Source of the DNA: Spirochaetales bacterium
Lineage (GTDB): Bacteria > Spirochaetota > Spirochaetia > SZUA-6 > RPPD01
Reading direction: 5' to 3'
NCBI GenBank assembly: GCA_016930675.1
Contig: JAFGGG010000030.1
Span: 1-64,000 of the forward strand
DNA: 64,000 bases
A model generated the notes under the pieces. That model saw nothing but the letters and a program-made list of their open reading frames with translations, searched no databases and was not told the DNA's origin. Position numbers and translations under genes: made by a program. This document shows, piece after piece, positions 17,801 through 27,234 of the stretch. Position 1 is the first letter of the stretch. Each line of letters begins with the position of its first letter.

Positions 17801-19113
17801 AGCGGTGTATACCCCCAAGGCTCATAATACGAAGGATATATGGTAAGGTCACATCCTGAAAGGGCCTCATAATAATCCAGATTAAAAATACCGTCATGAC
17901 CGTTCAAATACACAGGTATAAAAATAATATTTATTCTATCCTGCGGATTGTTTTGGAAATTATGCCGCTTACAGGTATTTACGATGGGATCATGGTTCGG
18001 ATCCCAAAGCGGATGAGTGGATATTTGCGAGTATACTGTATAATTTTCCTGTTTTTTGGTAGAGGAAAACTTTTCACGTGACATATCAACAGCACCGGTC
18101 AGAATAAACAGATAAACCAGGAGTTGTCTGTTGGCGGGGAGTTCTTGCTCTTTGTTGAACTGACCCAAGGAATCAAGCAAAAGGTTTATCCCCTTGTTGT
18201 GAAATTCATATCTTCCTGATGTGGAAATAATAACGGTTTCCGAGGGAGAGAACTCCTTATTGAGAAATTTCCCGGCAAAATTAATAAGCTTTTGTCTGTT
18301 GTTTTGAAAATATTCCTTCTTCTGATCATAAGCGGGAACCTGGTGTACGGAGAATCCATTGGGGAGTACGATATCGGGCTCGATACCTAATAGATGTTTG
18401 GCTTCAATAGCTGTAATTTCGCTTACCGTGGTAAAACAGTCCGCCTCTCTGGCGGTTGCCTTTTCAATCGAATGTTTGGCCAAGACATGAAAGCGCGATG
18501 CTTCGGAATGCGGATCAATGTCCGCCAGGACATTATATATTTCTATTCCGTTCCCCGAAAGGGCCCTGCCTAATACAGTGGCGTGGGTGGTAAAAATCAA
18601 AGAAATATGAGGAGTTCTTTTCTTGATGTAAAGCAGACCCGCGCCGCACATCCATTCATGGAATTGGGCGAAAATGGAATAATCGGAATACAGATTGCTT
18701 ATGGCTTCAATTACTTTTCCGGCCATAGTGGAAAAAATAACAGGTTCGATATAGTCCCATCCCCCTGACATCGAGTCCACACTGTAATCTTCCCATAACT
18801 GATATAAGAGTTTGTTTTGATCTAAGGTGTTTTTATAACCGACCAGAATAACAAGCGGCTTTTCTTCCGCGTTCCATCTGCCCACTTTTGCCGTGAAACC
18901 CATTTTTGAAAGCTCGGTCCTGATATTCTTAGCCTGTTTATCGTCTGTTTCAATTATCTCCGGATTATTTTCAAAAAGCGGACCTACGAGCACGTAATTG
19001 TCCGCGAACTTGGCTTTTACTTCTTTGATTTTACTTTTTATTACAGTATAGATGCCCCCGACTTTATTACACACTTCCCAGGATACTTCGAACAGCATTC
19101 TGTTTTGATTCAT
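14845..19113 (-). CDS. Glycogen synthase (GT3) / alpha-glucan phosphorylase (GT35) fusion
   Basis: A continuous 1422-codon frame joins two enzymes. Residues about 1-550 are a GT3-type (eukaryote-like) glycogen synthase with FEVSWEVCNKVGGIYTVIKS and the nucleotide-sugar site YEPWGYTPLES. Residues about 570-1422 are an alpha-glucan phosphorylase with an NLWWSWN N-terminal motif, HLNEGHSAF, and the pyridoxal-phosphate lysine in EASGTSGQKAGMNG (about residue 1166). The first half extends alpha-1,4-glucan and the second releases glucose-1-phosphate. Similar fusions occur in Bacteroidetes-type glycogen loci. The start overlaps the GH57 stop by four bases (ATGA), so they are translationally coupled. 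A stand-alone GT3 paralogue lies at 30510. Confidence 0.93.
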   Translation of the reverse strand: MNQNRMLFEVSWEVCNKVGGIYTVIKSKIKEVKAKFADNYVLVGPLFENNPEIIETDDKQAKNIRTELSKMGFTAKVGRWNAEEKPLVILVGYKNTLDQNKLLYQLWEDYSVDSMSGGWDYIEPVIFSTMAGKVIEAISNLYSDYSIFAQFHEWMCGAGLLYIKKRTPHISLIFTTHATVLGRALSGNGIEIYNVLADIDPHSEASRFHVLAKHSIEKATAREADCFTTVSEITAIEAKHLLGIEPDIVLPNGFSVHQVPAYDQKKEYFQNNRQKLINFAGKFLNKEFSPSETVIISTSGRYEFHNKGINLLLDSLGQFNKEQELPANRQLLVYLFILTGAVDMSREKFSSTKKQENYTVYSQISTHPLWDPNHDPIVNTCKRHNFQNNPQDRINIIFIPVYLNGHDGIFNLDYYEALSGCDLTIYPSYYEPWGYTPLESIAYSIPTVSTDIAGFGRWIISAGRESDGIKIIHRFNREYHDAVLELKGHISHFLNNNLEKNKALKADVRQTALLADWQIFFNHYLAAYEIASKQCRNRLQGQRKEKIVQFEGLEYRGADSQRPRFRQFSVKASIPEALSKLRELAYNLWWSWNLESQEAFSLIDAALFEKAGNNPVALLESINPQRLHALEKNTHYLTQYKSIIAGFENYRQQDKTVIAGLDIFSKAHPIAYFSMEYGLHECLPIYSGGLGILSGDHIKSASDLNLNFIGVGLLYKNGYFKQGISKQGDQKVEYYFNDFSRMPLQELHRTGERVIISVEFPGRKVHARVWEIKVGRVSIYLFDTDIQENSAADRAITAKLYGGGKQVRIEQEILLGIGGIRLLDKLNIKPLVYHLNEGHSAFLIIERLINLISSYNLNLQAAKEVIKASTVFTTHTPVAAGNEVFDAHLVENYLKNYVESHGINWQEIYELGHKSITDTGPYEMTALALKNTYKRNAVSKVHGVISRKMWSGIWSGFLTEEVPISYITNGVHAATWITSEIKRLITKYCSLNLDDDLLNRQEWKKITKIPDEKLWHTHVELKTKLFDYIKEKVSLNWIREGEDPALTDKFLSLLTPAPLTIGFARRFATYKRATLLFKNMDRFKKLVLNPKYPIQFVFAGKAHPNDKAAFELIKEIVQLSKQEEYLGKIIFVEGYNMRLARRMISGVDVWLNNPRRPLEASGTSGQKAGMNGVLNVSVLDGWWDEAYDQTNGWAIGHRTEYKNPETQDRADCDALYDILENEVIPMYYNRNTRGVPENWIKKSKSSMTSIISHYNTHRMLKEYVESMYIPTAKRSLAVSENNFSKAREYTEWKKTVSTCFPSVHIQHIAIEGIDGDILNVGDNLKIYIEVNKGKVNKQEIRAEVLISQNKDEESITFSGIQDSQFEDIEYIPMRLISEKQNILKYECSYTAQKSGKFDYGIRILPHYPGIDDIIDANLVFWA

Positions 19114-20333
19114 GCTTTTTTCCTCGATTGTTTCTTTTTTGCCTTTTGTCTTTGAAGTATAGTTTCATGTAAATCATTGAGTACATTCATGTATACGATA
19201 TAGGCATCATAAGGTGTTTCGTACGGATTGAAGTATTTGTGTACGTCACCGTCGGAAAACCATTTTGTGCACATATAATAAAAATGATCTGAAGTAAGCA
19301 GTTTATGCCAGACATCAATAAGATCTTGGTCGCCCGTATTCATTACTTTTTTTTCCAATGCATAAACCGCTTCGATGCTTGAGTTTTGTAAAGGATTTCC
19401 CAACCAGGCCGTAAGATCTCGCTCAATATCCGCCCACGATACAAAATAGGGTACATCGATTTGGGCAACCGGTGTATAGTATTCATGAGCCTGCCCGGGA
19501 TTTATAAATTGAAAATCCGGATGTTTAAAGATTTCTTCAGGCAGCTGCTTAAAAAAATCAAAAATGCCTGTATCCTGCCATTGATGCTCGCCGAATGTTT
19601 CGTAATCCATAAACAGATTGATGATCTCTCCGTTACCCGCCACGCTGTAAAGCCATGAAGCATACTTTTCTGCGGTGAGGGGGAATTCTTCCCAGCCGCG
19701 GTTGGAAAAGCGAAACGCAATATCGTCGGAGAGCTTGTAATTCTTTAACAGCAAATTTAGTTTATAACAACCAGAGGGTTGATATAAAAAATTGGGGCTG
19801 CGCCAGCCTAAAATATGATCCGCGCCTTCTGCTAATATTGTTGTATACCCCATAGCCTCAATAAAGTGCGCTAACTCATTATTGTAGATAAGTTCCGTGT
19901 TTCTAAATGTCTTTGGATTTTGCTTGAACAACTCTTTCATAAGCTGTTTATGTTTTAGAATTTGCCTTTTAAAATTGGATTTGGAGAATAAAAACGCTAA
20001 TGAGTGGTAATAGGTTTCATTGATAAATTCAACACAACCGGTATCCGCCAGTTCTTTAAACAGCGTTAATACTTCGGGATTGTACTTTTGAAACTGGTCG
20101 ATGGCGATTCCGCTTAAAGAAAAAGCAACTTTGAACCTGTCGTTATATTTATTAATAAGCTCAAGCAGAAGCCGGTTCATGGGGATATAACACTTTTCAC
20201 TTACTTTATTTAAAATAGCACGGTTTGAGTCTTCATCCTCGTAAAAATGATTTACCCCGATATCAAAGAAGGAATAATCTCTTTTTAAGCGGAACGGCTG
20301 ATGAACTTGAAAGTAAAAGCAGATTGAAATCAT
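19110..20333 (-). CDS. Glycoside hydrolase family 57 alpha-glucanase
   Basis: GH57 enzymes are retaining alpha-amylases, 4-alpha-glucanotransferases or branching enzymes. The N-terminal FYFQVHQPFRL contains the conserved HQP motif. The nucleophile Glu is at about 147 (RNTELIYNN) and the acid/base Asp at about 243 (LFMDYETFGEHQW). At 407 residues without a long C-terminal domain, it matches the short GH57 proteins found beside glycogen genes rather than the longer branching enzymes. It has no signal peptide and is cytoplasmic. It follows the GT4 gene by 15 bases and overlaps the fusion gene by four. The ribosome binding site is AAGGA. Confidence 0.92.
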   Translation of the reverse strand: MISICFYFQVHQPFRLKRDYSFFDIGVNHFYEDEDSNRAILNKVSEKCYIPMNRLLLELINKYNDRFKVAFSLSGIAIDQFQKYNPEVLTLFKELADTGCVEFINETYYHSLAFLFSKSNFKRQILKHKQLMKELFKQNPKTFRNTELIYNNELAHFIEAMGYTTILAEGADHILGWRSPNFLYQPSGCYKLNLLLKNYKLSDDIAFRFSNRGWEEFPLTAEKYASWLYSVAGNGEIINLFMDYETFGEHQWQDTGIFDFFKQLPEEIFKHPDFQFINPGQAHEYYTPVAQIDVPYFVSWADIERDLTAWLGNPLQNSSIEAVYALEKKVMNTGDQDLIDVWHKLLTSDHFYYMCTKWFSDGDVHKYFNPYETPYDAYIVYMNVLNDLHETILQRQKAKKKQSRKKA

Positions 20334-20348
20334 TTGTCGGATTCCTTT

Positions 20349-21647
20349 TCAGTTATGGGAAAAAGAGATTGCATGATAAAGATTCTTTAACTTGTTTCCC
20401 GCGTTGTTCCAGTGAATATTTTTTAATTCATTTTTACATTTATCTACAATCTCTTTCGCCAGTTTTTGATCTTGCAGGAAATTAATTATAACGGAGGCAA
20501 GCTTTTCCACATCCCAGAAGTCGACTTTAATGGCGTCCTTGAGTACTTCCGAAACTCCGGACTGCTTGGAAAGGATGATGGGTACATCATAGAGGAGTGC
20601 TTCAAAAGCTGTGATGCCAAAGGGCTCGGAAACCGAGGGCATAACATAGAGATCACTCATGGCATACATCTTTTCCACTTCGACGCGGTTTAAAAACCCG
20701 GTGAAATGAAATTTATCGGTTATTTTTAAACTTGCTGCCCGTGAAATAAGTTTGGGCATCATGTCACCGCTGCCCGCCATAATAAAGCGCACGTTTTTCA
20801 GTTTTTTAAGCACCAGGTTGGCGGCTTCAATAAAATAATCCGGACCCTTTTGCATGGTAACGCGTCCCAAAAACAGGACATATTTGTCCAGTAGGTTTTT
20901 TTTGATACCGAAACGTTCTATCTGTTTCTGTTTTTCAACCGCGTTGTGCACCACAACTATTTTGTGAGGATCAATGCCGTAGTGGGAAACAATCGTATTT
21001 TTCGTATAGTAGCTCACAGCCACAATTTTATCAGCGTGTTCCATCCCGAATTTTTCAATATTGGAAACATTCTGATTTATATTCTCGCCGCTGCGGTCAT
21101 ATTCCGTGGCATGGATATGAAGAATCAGCGGTTTCCCGCTTATTCTTTTGGCCGCGACTCCGGCCAGAATGGAAACCCAATCGTGCGCGTGGATAATATC
21201 AAAATCTTTTAAAGATCCCAGATACTCACCGATAACGCTGTAACGAAATACTTCATTCATCAAATCCTTTCCGTAATTTCCGCTGAAGGCCATGACCGAA
21301 TTACCGTGTGCACCCTCCTGCTGAGTCATGAGGTGCTGATATTTATTAAAAAATTCTACGGCGCTCGATTGTGTGTAATAGGGAGAGATAGTATGTTCAA
21401 GCAGTTCCTTGCCTGTTTTAAATGAATAGGTGGATTCTAAAAGCGATCTGTAATGTTCACTAAGTTCAACCTCGTCGGCAGCCACTATTTCGATCTGGCT
21501 TTCACTGTAAATACCGCGCTTGGTGGGAAGAACAAGCCGGATGTCGACATCATTGTTTATTAATCCTCTGGTGATTCCGTAGCAGGCCATGCCCAGACCG
21601 CCGCTTATAAAGGGAGGAAACTCCCAGCCGAACATCAATACTTTCAT
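20349..21647 (-). CDS. Glycosyltransferase family 4 protein (glycogen-synthase-like)
   Basis: The N terminus MFGWEFPPFISGGLGMACYG contains the donor/acceptor loop of GT-B retaining transferases. The C-terminal half has FLGRVTMQKGPDYFIEAA and a PSVSEPFGITAFEAL nucleotide-sugar site. It is 432 residues, shorter than GlgA. Its place between a debranching enzyme and GH57 suggests a role in alpha-glucan synthesis, but the donor and acceptor are unknown. AGGAGG precedes the ATG. The gap to the upstream debranching gene is about 110 bases. Confidence 0.9.
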   Translation of the reverse strand: MKVLMFGWEFPPFISGGLGMACYGITRGLINNDVDIRLVLPTKRGIYSESQIEIVAADEVELSEHYRSLLESTYSFKTGKELLEHTISPYYTQSSAVEFFNKYQHLMTQQEGAHGNSVMAFSGNYGKDLMNEVFRYSVIGEYLGSLKDFDIIHAHDWVSILAGVAAKRISGKPLILHIHATEYDRSGENINQNVSNIEKFGMEHADKIVAVSYYTKNTIVSHYGIDPHKIVVVHNAVEKQKQIERFGIKKNLLDKYVLFLGRVTMQKGPDYFIEAANLVLKKLKNVRFIMAGSGDMMPKLISRAASLKITDKFHFTGFLNRVEVEKMYAMSDLYVMPSVSEPFGITAFEALLYDVPIILSKQSGVSEVLKDAIKVDFWDVEKLASVIINFLQDQKLAKEIVDKCKNELKNIHWNNAGNKLKNLYHAISFSHN

Positions 21648-21757
21648 AAATGAAACCTCCTCTTTTTATAAATCACTATGAGTGGAGTCCCTAAGAGAGC
21701 AGATATACTTATACAATGAAGTATATTTATCCCATATAAATAAAGCAAGTTTTTTCC

Positions 21758-23716
21758 TTACCTGTTTTTAATACAATCCAACACGCGGATTATTTCGGCC
21801 ATACTCCATGCTTGGGCAATACAGCCTTTTGCTTGAAAAGCCGGATTGGGAGTAAAGATCTCCGAAATATGAAAAAGGCCGCGTTCATGCAGATGGGAGC
21901 TCCAGAGTTCCTGAAAGGTGGAGAGGAAATAAGAATCCAGCTCTTGCTTTTTACCTGATGTTTTGAGACATGCATCATAGAAAATGCCGATCAACCACGG
22001 CCAGACCATGCCCTGATGATAAGCCGCGTCGCGTTTGTTCTGATCCCCTGAGTAATCCGCTTTATAAAGAGGATTTTGAGGGGAAAGGGTACGCAAACCA
22101 TAGGGAGTAACCAGATGCCGCTTTATGGTAGTTATAATGTCGGCGGCTTTTTCTTTGCCTATGCAGGTGAAAGGTAATCCGATGGCAAAAAGTTGATTGG
22201 GACGAATGTGGGCTTCCACGTCATGTTCGTTTCTGTACACATCTATCAGGCACCGCATGTCCTGATTCCAAAACAGCTTTTCAAAGTGACCTTCAAATTT
22301 TAGCTGAGCCTCCCGGATAAGCTGCTTATGAGTCGGCGATAATTCATTTGAAAAATCATTAAGCAGAAAGCTGAGAGCATTATACCAGAGCGCATTTATT
22401 TCCACTGCCGCGCCGTGGCGGGGTGTTACGGGTCCACCGTCGGCAAAGGCATCCATCCATGTGAGTTGGGTTTTCGGTGTGCCTGCATAGAGGAGTCCGT
22501 TTTGTTCAATTTTTGAGATCCCTGTTTCATTGCGGATCAAACATGTGACAATATCAAGCATCGGTTTGAGCAGATGGTCGTTCACCTGCTTCTTGTCTCC
22601 GGTATATTCAATATATTTTTGCACGGCCCGGTAAAAAAGCAGCGATGTATCAATAGAATTGTAGGCATGATCTTCCCCGGAGGATATGACATTAGGCAGG
22701 AGTCCGTTCTGTATATAACTCACATACTTTTTTAGAATTGCCAAAGCAGTGTTTCTATCATTACGGCAGAGTGTGATCCCCGGCAATGACAACATGGTAT
22801 CACGGCCCCATTCTCCGAACCAATGAAAACCTGCAATAATCCCGTTTTGCTTCTTAGAAAGGTAATGTTCAGCGTGGACTTTTAAGGTAGCAAGCGGTTC
22901 CTGGTCTTTTACGAAGGTGGAGTAGACTTTATTAATACGCTCACGTTCATGAGACCACTCCGAGGAAATCGGTGATGACTGTTTTGCAGTTGAAGCGCGA
23001 ATTATGATATGCTCGCCTTTTTTCAACTTTGCTTCAAAAACACCGGGGGTAAACAGGTCCTCTTTAAAATCATAACCACGATTTTTTTCCTCAACGTATT
23101 CAAAATTTTTCCACCAACTGGGTGAGGGGTAAAATACCGAGTGCTTTGATGTCTGAATATAGAGAGGCGGCAGTTTGGAATAGGGATCGATTTTAAATCC
23201 GTTCTCTTCAAAATAGGTACGAGGTCTGATATCGGTATTTTCAAGGGTAAGTTCATGGATTTTTCGATATGCAATAAAAGGAAATAATTTTAAGAGTACC
23301 GGTTTTTTGGAGTTGATAAGATCATAGCGGATGAGAACGGTCGGCCCCAAGCGCGGCATGGCAATTGTCTTTGTAAGCACAAGATCTCCCAGTTTATACG
23401 TGGTAACCGGAAGATATTCCATATCAAAATCGGTAATATACTGATGCCCGGTGGGAGAAAAAACTCCGGGGAATTTATTTGTGGAAAGCCTATGCTCTTT
23501 TTTATCAAGCACAAGGGCGCAATCCAATTTGGAAAGCAGCAGATACGTGGCGTTCAGGTTTTCCAATGGAACTGCCAAAAGCCCGTGATACTTACGGGTA
23601 TGACAGTCGAGGATGGAACTTGAAGCATATGCTCCGTTCCCGTTCGTAAGCAGGTACTCTTTGGTCAGCGATTGGTTAAGATTAAGGATGAAATCACGAT
23701 CAAAGGAAATTTTCAC
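21758..23716 (-). CDS. Amylo-alpha-1,6-glucosidase (glycogen debranching enzyme)
   Basis: The N-terminal domain (EYLLTNGNGAYASSS, HTRKYHGLL) and the C-terminal (alpha/alpha)6 domain (WFGEWGRDTMLSLPG; GAAVEINALWYNAL; YHQGMVWPW) match bacterial glycogen debranching enzymes that remove alpha-1,6 branch stubs. It is cytoplasmic. The frame opens at 23758, but I favour the GTG at 23716, which sits seven bases after AAGGAG and gives the family N terminus. It would be the first gene of the alpha-glucan block running down to lspA, 75 bases behind the beta-propeller lipoprotein gene. Confidence 0.93.
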   Translation of the reverse strand: MKISFDRDFILNLNQSLTKEYLLTNGNGAYASSSILDCHTRKYHGLLAVPLENLNATYLLLSKLDCALVLDKKEHRLSTNKFPGVFSPTGHQYITDFDMEYLPVTTYKLGDLVLTKTIAMPRLGPTVLIRYDLINSKKPVLLKLFPFIAYRKIHELTLENTDIRPRTYFEENGFKIDPYSKLPPLYIQTSKHSVFYPSPSWWKNFEYVEEKNRGYDFKEDLFTPGVFEAKLKKGEHIIIRASTAKQSSPISSEWSHERERINKVYSTFVKDQEPLATLKVHAEHYLSKKQNGIIAGFHWFGEWGRDTMLSLPGITLCRNDRNTALAILKKYVSYIQNGLLPNVISSGEDHAYNSIDTSLLFYRAVQKYIEYTGDKKQVNDHLLKPMLDIVTCLIRNETGISKIEQNGLLYAGTPKTQLTWMDAFADGGPVTPRHGAAVEINALWYNALSFLLNDFSNELSPTHKQLIREAQLKFEGHFEKLFWNQDMRCLIDVYRNEHDVEAHIRPNQLFAIGLPFTCIGKEKAADIITTIKRHLVTPYGLRTLSPQNPLYKADYSGDQNKRDAAYHQGMVWPWLIGIFYDACLKTSGKKQELDSYFLSTFQELWSSHLHERGLFHISEIFTPNPAFQAKGCIAQAWSMAEIIRVLDCIKNR

Positions 23717-23791
23717 TTTTTTTCTCCTTTTCCTAAATTTTAGGCAGCCGCGACTCATGGCGGCGGTATAATAAATAAATGTTTTTCTTCT

Positions 23792-25039
23792 CTAGAAGAC
23801 CTCCTCAAGCACGTAAAAATAATAAGCGTCCGTACCGAATACCAGCCACTTCCCCGCGCTGATCGGAGCGCTTAAAATCGCCCCCTGGGTCTCCATCTCC
23901 CACATAACGCTTCCGTTAGCTGCAGAAAGACAGATCAGACGCGGTGAACTGCCCTGCTCATCGCCGAGTATACCGAAATATACCCTGTCTCCTGCTACCA
24001 GGGGCGCGCTGCTCGTAGGTTGCTGCAATTTAGTTTGCCAGGCTGTTTCACCTGTATCCGCATGAAACGCCCTTACCAAAGTATCGCCGCTGGTGTAAAT
24101 AACCAGATTATTCCACACCGCTGGCGCCATATAATCAAGCAGTTCAATGTTGCGGTAAAAAACATCGAACGCGTAAAGTTCCGTGTTTTTTTCTAAAACC
24201 GACTTCTTTATTATTTCCCAAACAGGCTGTCCTGTAAGTCTGTCAAGGGCATAGTAATTATAGGTTAACTCGTAAAAACCATAGGTGCAGATCGCGTAGT
24301 AAAGTTTATCATCGGAAACAGCGGGAAAAGAAAACCACATGGGATCATGACTCTCGTTTTCAATCACCCATAAATGGATTCTATTTTTTATATCAAACGC
24401 TCCAAAGCTGTGAGGGCTTTCGATCGGCCCTGGCGCAAAGTACATCACATCATCGTCGACCTGAAAGCTGTAATAGGTCCAGACCGGATTGGGCATGGAG
24501 AATTGGAGAATCCCTTCTGCGTTGAGGAAAAAAGAAGAACCCCCCTCACTGCAAAAAACGATATAATCTTCATATCTGGTAACAGTGGATAATACCTTGG
24601 AACCCGCGTCAAAAGACCATTCTTGCTTTCCGTCTTCCAAAGCTACGGCATACACCTTGCCGTCATTGGAGCCGAAGTATACGGCTTCGTCATCCACATA
24701 CGGTGTTGAGTTTATTTCTCCATTAGTTTTAAAAATCCAGCGCATATAACCGGTAGCAAGATCGAAGGCATAGAAATTCCCGTCTACCGCTCCGAAATAA
24801 ATGGTATCGTCTTTTAGAAGCGGTGAATTAAAGGAGGTGGCCCTTTCCTCGTTTGCCTGGATCTGTATTTTCCAGCGTACGGCCAGAGGCGGAGTAAGGT
24901 TGTTGGGCGTGTTGCCCTGTCCCTGGTTGTTGCGAAACATAATCCAATCGGCCTGCTGCTCACAACTCAAACTGAAAGCAAAAGCGTATAAGACGATGAT
25001 TGCATATAAAAAGATTTTATTGCGTCTTTTTCTTACCAT
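23792..25039 (-). CDS. PQQ-like beta-propeller lipoprotein
   Basis: A lipobox (AFSLSC, Cys at about residue 26) is followed by an outer segment with MFRNNQGQGNTP and then repeated blades of the PQQ-binding-like propeller, such as YFGAVDGNFYAFDLATGYMR and YFGSNDGKVYAVALEDGKQE. Such folds scaffold protein complexes (BamB is one) or bind ligands; no PQQ enzyme active-site residues are evident. It is the last gene of the MoxR operon, overlapping the transglutaminase gene by seven bases, so its function is probably tied to that module. Confidence 0.87.
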   Translation of the reverse strand: MVRKRRNKIFLYAIIVLYAFAFSLSCEQQADWIMFRNNQGQGNTPNNLTPPLAVRWKIQIQANEERATSFNSPLLKDDTIYFGAVDGNFYAFDLATGYMRWIFKTNGEINSTPYVDDEAVYFGSNDGKVYAVALEDGKQEWSFDAGSKVLSTVTRYEDYIVFCSEGGSSFFLNAEGILQFSMPNPVWTYYSFQVDDDVMYFAPGPIESPHSFGAFDIKNRIHLWVIENESHDPMWFSFPAVSDDKLYYAICTYGFYELTYNYYALDRLTGQPVWEIIKKSVLEKNTELYAFDVFYRNIELLDYMAPAVWNNLVIYTSGDTLVRAFHADTGETAWQTKLQQPTSSAPLVAGDRVYFGILGDEQGSSPRLICLSAANGSVMWEMETQGAILSAPISAGKWLVFGTDAYYFYVLEEVF

Positions 25040-27234
25040 CTATAAAACAGACCTCGCAAACTGAACCAGCTTTTTAAAGTACTCCCCGCGCTTTGTTGCT
25101 TAATGTGCTGAATGATGATTCGGTAAGCCTGTTCGACTTCCAGCCAGAGCTCTTGCGCCGGTTTTTGTTCAAGATTTTGGCGGTAGCGAAGCGTTGTGTA
25201 CGCACGGGCAAATTCTTTTATCTCGGGATAGTGATCGGCATAGTCTTTAATTGTCTGGTGAGGCTTTTTAAGCGTGTAGCCTCTGAAAGCCAGCCGCATA
25301 AGTAGTAGTATATAAAGCGCGTGCAGACCGCGGGAATCCCTTTTTCTGCTGCGGATGCTATAATAGACGATTAAATAAAAGCGGTAAATATAAATGCTTA
25401 TCAATATAATCATAAAAACCGCGCAGATAATGATAAATACGCGAAACAGGATGAAAAGAGGATCCCCCCGGGATGCATCCTGCTGCTGCTGTCCGCCTTC
25501 ATCATAGGGAATTACTACGCGCCAGTCGTTCGGGTCCTGACCCATAGGAGGAGGAATGGCGTATTGCGTGGTTTCGATATCTATCCAGCCGTAGACCGGC
25601 AAAAAAATCTGGGCCCATGAGTGTCTGTGCGACGTTGTTACCAGGTAAATATCATTGACCGAAAAATCATTTAAAATAGCGAGCTGTTTTTTTAAGATGA
25701 TTACTCCCTGTCTGTGAGCGGGGGTTTGTAATTTTTTGGTTACCAAATATCCGGTAACAACACGCGCAGGAATACCGAGCAGTCTGGCCAGGAGAGTAAA
25801 AGCATTGGAAAACTCCGAGCAGTCACCGCTCATGGTATCAAAAAGGAACGCTTTAATTGCCGCTACCGAATTGTCGTCTGTGAATCCTGTTTCATAACGG
25901 TAAATACTGAAAGTTTGTAACAGCAGCATTACCTTGACATACGGACCTACGTTTCTTTGCCTGATATCTTCTATGAGCCGTTCAAGATTCTGCTTGAGCG
26001 GCTCTTCTATGTCCAGAGCCAGATAAGGCGCGAGCTGCAGTTTTTGATCCTCCGTAAATTCCGGCAGCTCTAGAAGCACTGCAGGAGGAGCCTGGTTTAA
26101 ACCGGAAACCGAGTATGAACTGTAACGGAACGGCTGTGAGTCTTGGGTGAGCGCGGTTGGTTCTATGTAGAGGGGCATGTAGGCTGTATAGCGTTCAGGC
26201 CTGATAGAAAAAGAGCGTACTGCAAACTCTTTTCGAATTTCTTTATTTCTGTCCTGTATGGGCCATTCCCATGTCTGAAGCAAATGTTTGTATTTTAAAC
26301 TGTTAAGCTCGCTGTCTTCCGACGATGGATCCTCTGTGGTAACAAAGCCTCTATACGGATCAAACCTGCTTAAATACATCCCTGCGGCATAGAGGGGATC
26401 TGCTTTGGTGATTACCAGCATGGTGGCGTACTGTTTGTTATTCTTTTTACTTAAAGTGTGCCATCGATCTTTGGGCACGCCTTCCAGCCTGTTGCCGCCT
26501 CTTTGCTGTCCGCTGTTTCTGGGTACACCTCCGTTTTCCCCCGAATCTTCTTGTTCACCGAGCGGCTTTGGTTCCGGCTCCTCACCCAACTCATTCAGGA
26601 CTATACTGTGAGTAATAAAGTCGGACGGCAGGAAGGATACAATTACCGATACAAGGATTACACTTATTCCGATAAAGATTCCCAGCTCTCTGTGTCTTTT
26701 TTTGGTCTGCTGCTCCGAAAAAGCAGTCAAGTATATGATAAGCGCGTGTAAACAAAACGCGCAGACCGCTACAATCATAATGATCTGGGTAAAACCGTGA
26801 CTGCGTTCCGCAATCTCCTCCGATGCGCGGGAAAAGCTGAGCAGTCTGAAATAAATGACAGCCAAATAAAAAAGCTCGGGTATGGCAAATAATCTTGCCC
26901 TGCCTTTTGTTTTAAAAAGTAAAACAGTGGAGAAAAAAGCGAGTAATCCTCCTGCTGTGTAAAGTAAGGCTGAAATGCTTATTCCCGTTAGAAATACAGA
27001 AAACAATCCGCTGAATGTAACGGCAGCTAAAATCCAGCCTCTGAACGTTATGCGGGGAGGCGCTAGAAAAAATGCCAAGAACATCTCTCCGGGAACTATA
27101 ATAAACCAAAAAATCCAGCCCACTAGATCATAAGGGACCACAATCGCGGGATGAAATAAGGGTAAGATGATAACCGCAAAAAATACTAATAAACGGGCAA
27201 AAAATAATGATGTGAGCTTAACTTCTTTTTTCAT
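25033..27234 (-). CDS. Membrane protein with transglutaminase-like domain
   Basis: The first 190 residues carry about six membrane helices. A long extracytoplasmic region follows, with a transglutaminase/protease-like core: Cys about 471 in SGDCSEFSNAF, His about 538 in SHRHSWAQIF and the following Asp in WIDIETT. One more helix lies near 610, then a C-terminal DUF4129-like tail. Proteins of this build regularly accompany MoxR and DUF58 proteins. Their substrate is unknown, but the domain is thought to act on peptides or cell-envelope proteins. The gene overlaps DUF58 by four bases and the propeller lipoprotein by seven. Confidence 0.92.
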   Translation of the reverse strand: MKKEVKLTSLFFARLLVFFAVIILPLFHPAIVVPYDLVGWIFWFIIVPGEMFLAFFLAPPRITFRGWILAAVTFSGLFSVFLTGISISALLYTAGGLLAFFSTVLLFKTKGRARLFAIPELFYLAVIYFRLLSFSRASEEIAERSHGFTQIIMIVAVCAFCLHALIIYLTAFSEQQTKKRHRELGIFIGISVILVSVIVSFLPSDFITHSIVLNELGEEPEPKPLGEQEDSGENGGVPRNSGQQRGGNRLEGVPKDRWHTLSKKNNKQYATMLVITKADPLYAAGMYLSRFDPYRGFVTTEDPSSEDSELNSLKYKHLLQTWEWPIQDRNKEIRKEFAVRSFSIRPERYTAYMPLYIEPTALTQDSQPFRYSSYSVSGLNQAPPAVLLELPEFTEDQKLQLAPYLALDIEEPLKQNLERLIEDIRQRNVGPYVKVMLLLQTFSIYRYETGFTDDNSVAAIKAFLFDTMSGDCSEFSNAFTLLARLLGIPARVVTGYLVTKKLQTPAHRQGVIILKKQLAILNDFSVNDIYLVTTSHRHSWAQIFLPVYGWIDIETTQYAIPPPMGQDPNDWRVVIPYDEGGQQQQDASRGDPLFILFRVFIIICAVFMIILISIYIYRFYLIVYYSIRSRKRDSRGLHALYILLLMRLAFRGYTLKKPHQTIKDYADHYPEIKEFARAYTTLRYRQNLEQKPAQELWLEVEQAYRIIIQHIKQQSAGSTLKSWFSLRGLFYRW

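Noticed and set aside
14845-19113. Synthase/phosphorylase fusion as an assembly artefact
   Set aside because: The frame is continuous with a natural linker, and similar fusions are known in other bacteria.
21758-23758. Longer debranching enzyme starting at the ATG at 23758
   Set aside because: The extra residues are basic and unlike the family, while the GTG at 23716 has a strong, well-spaced Shine-Dalgarno site.
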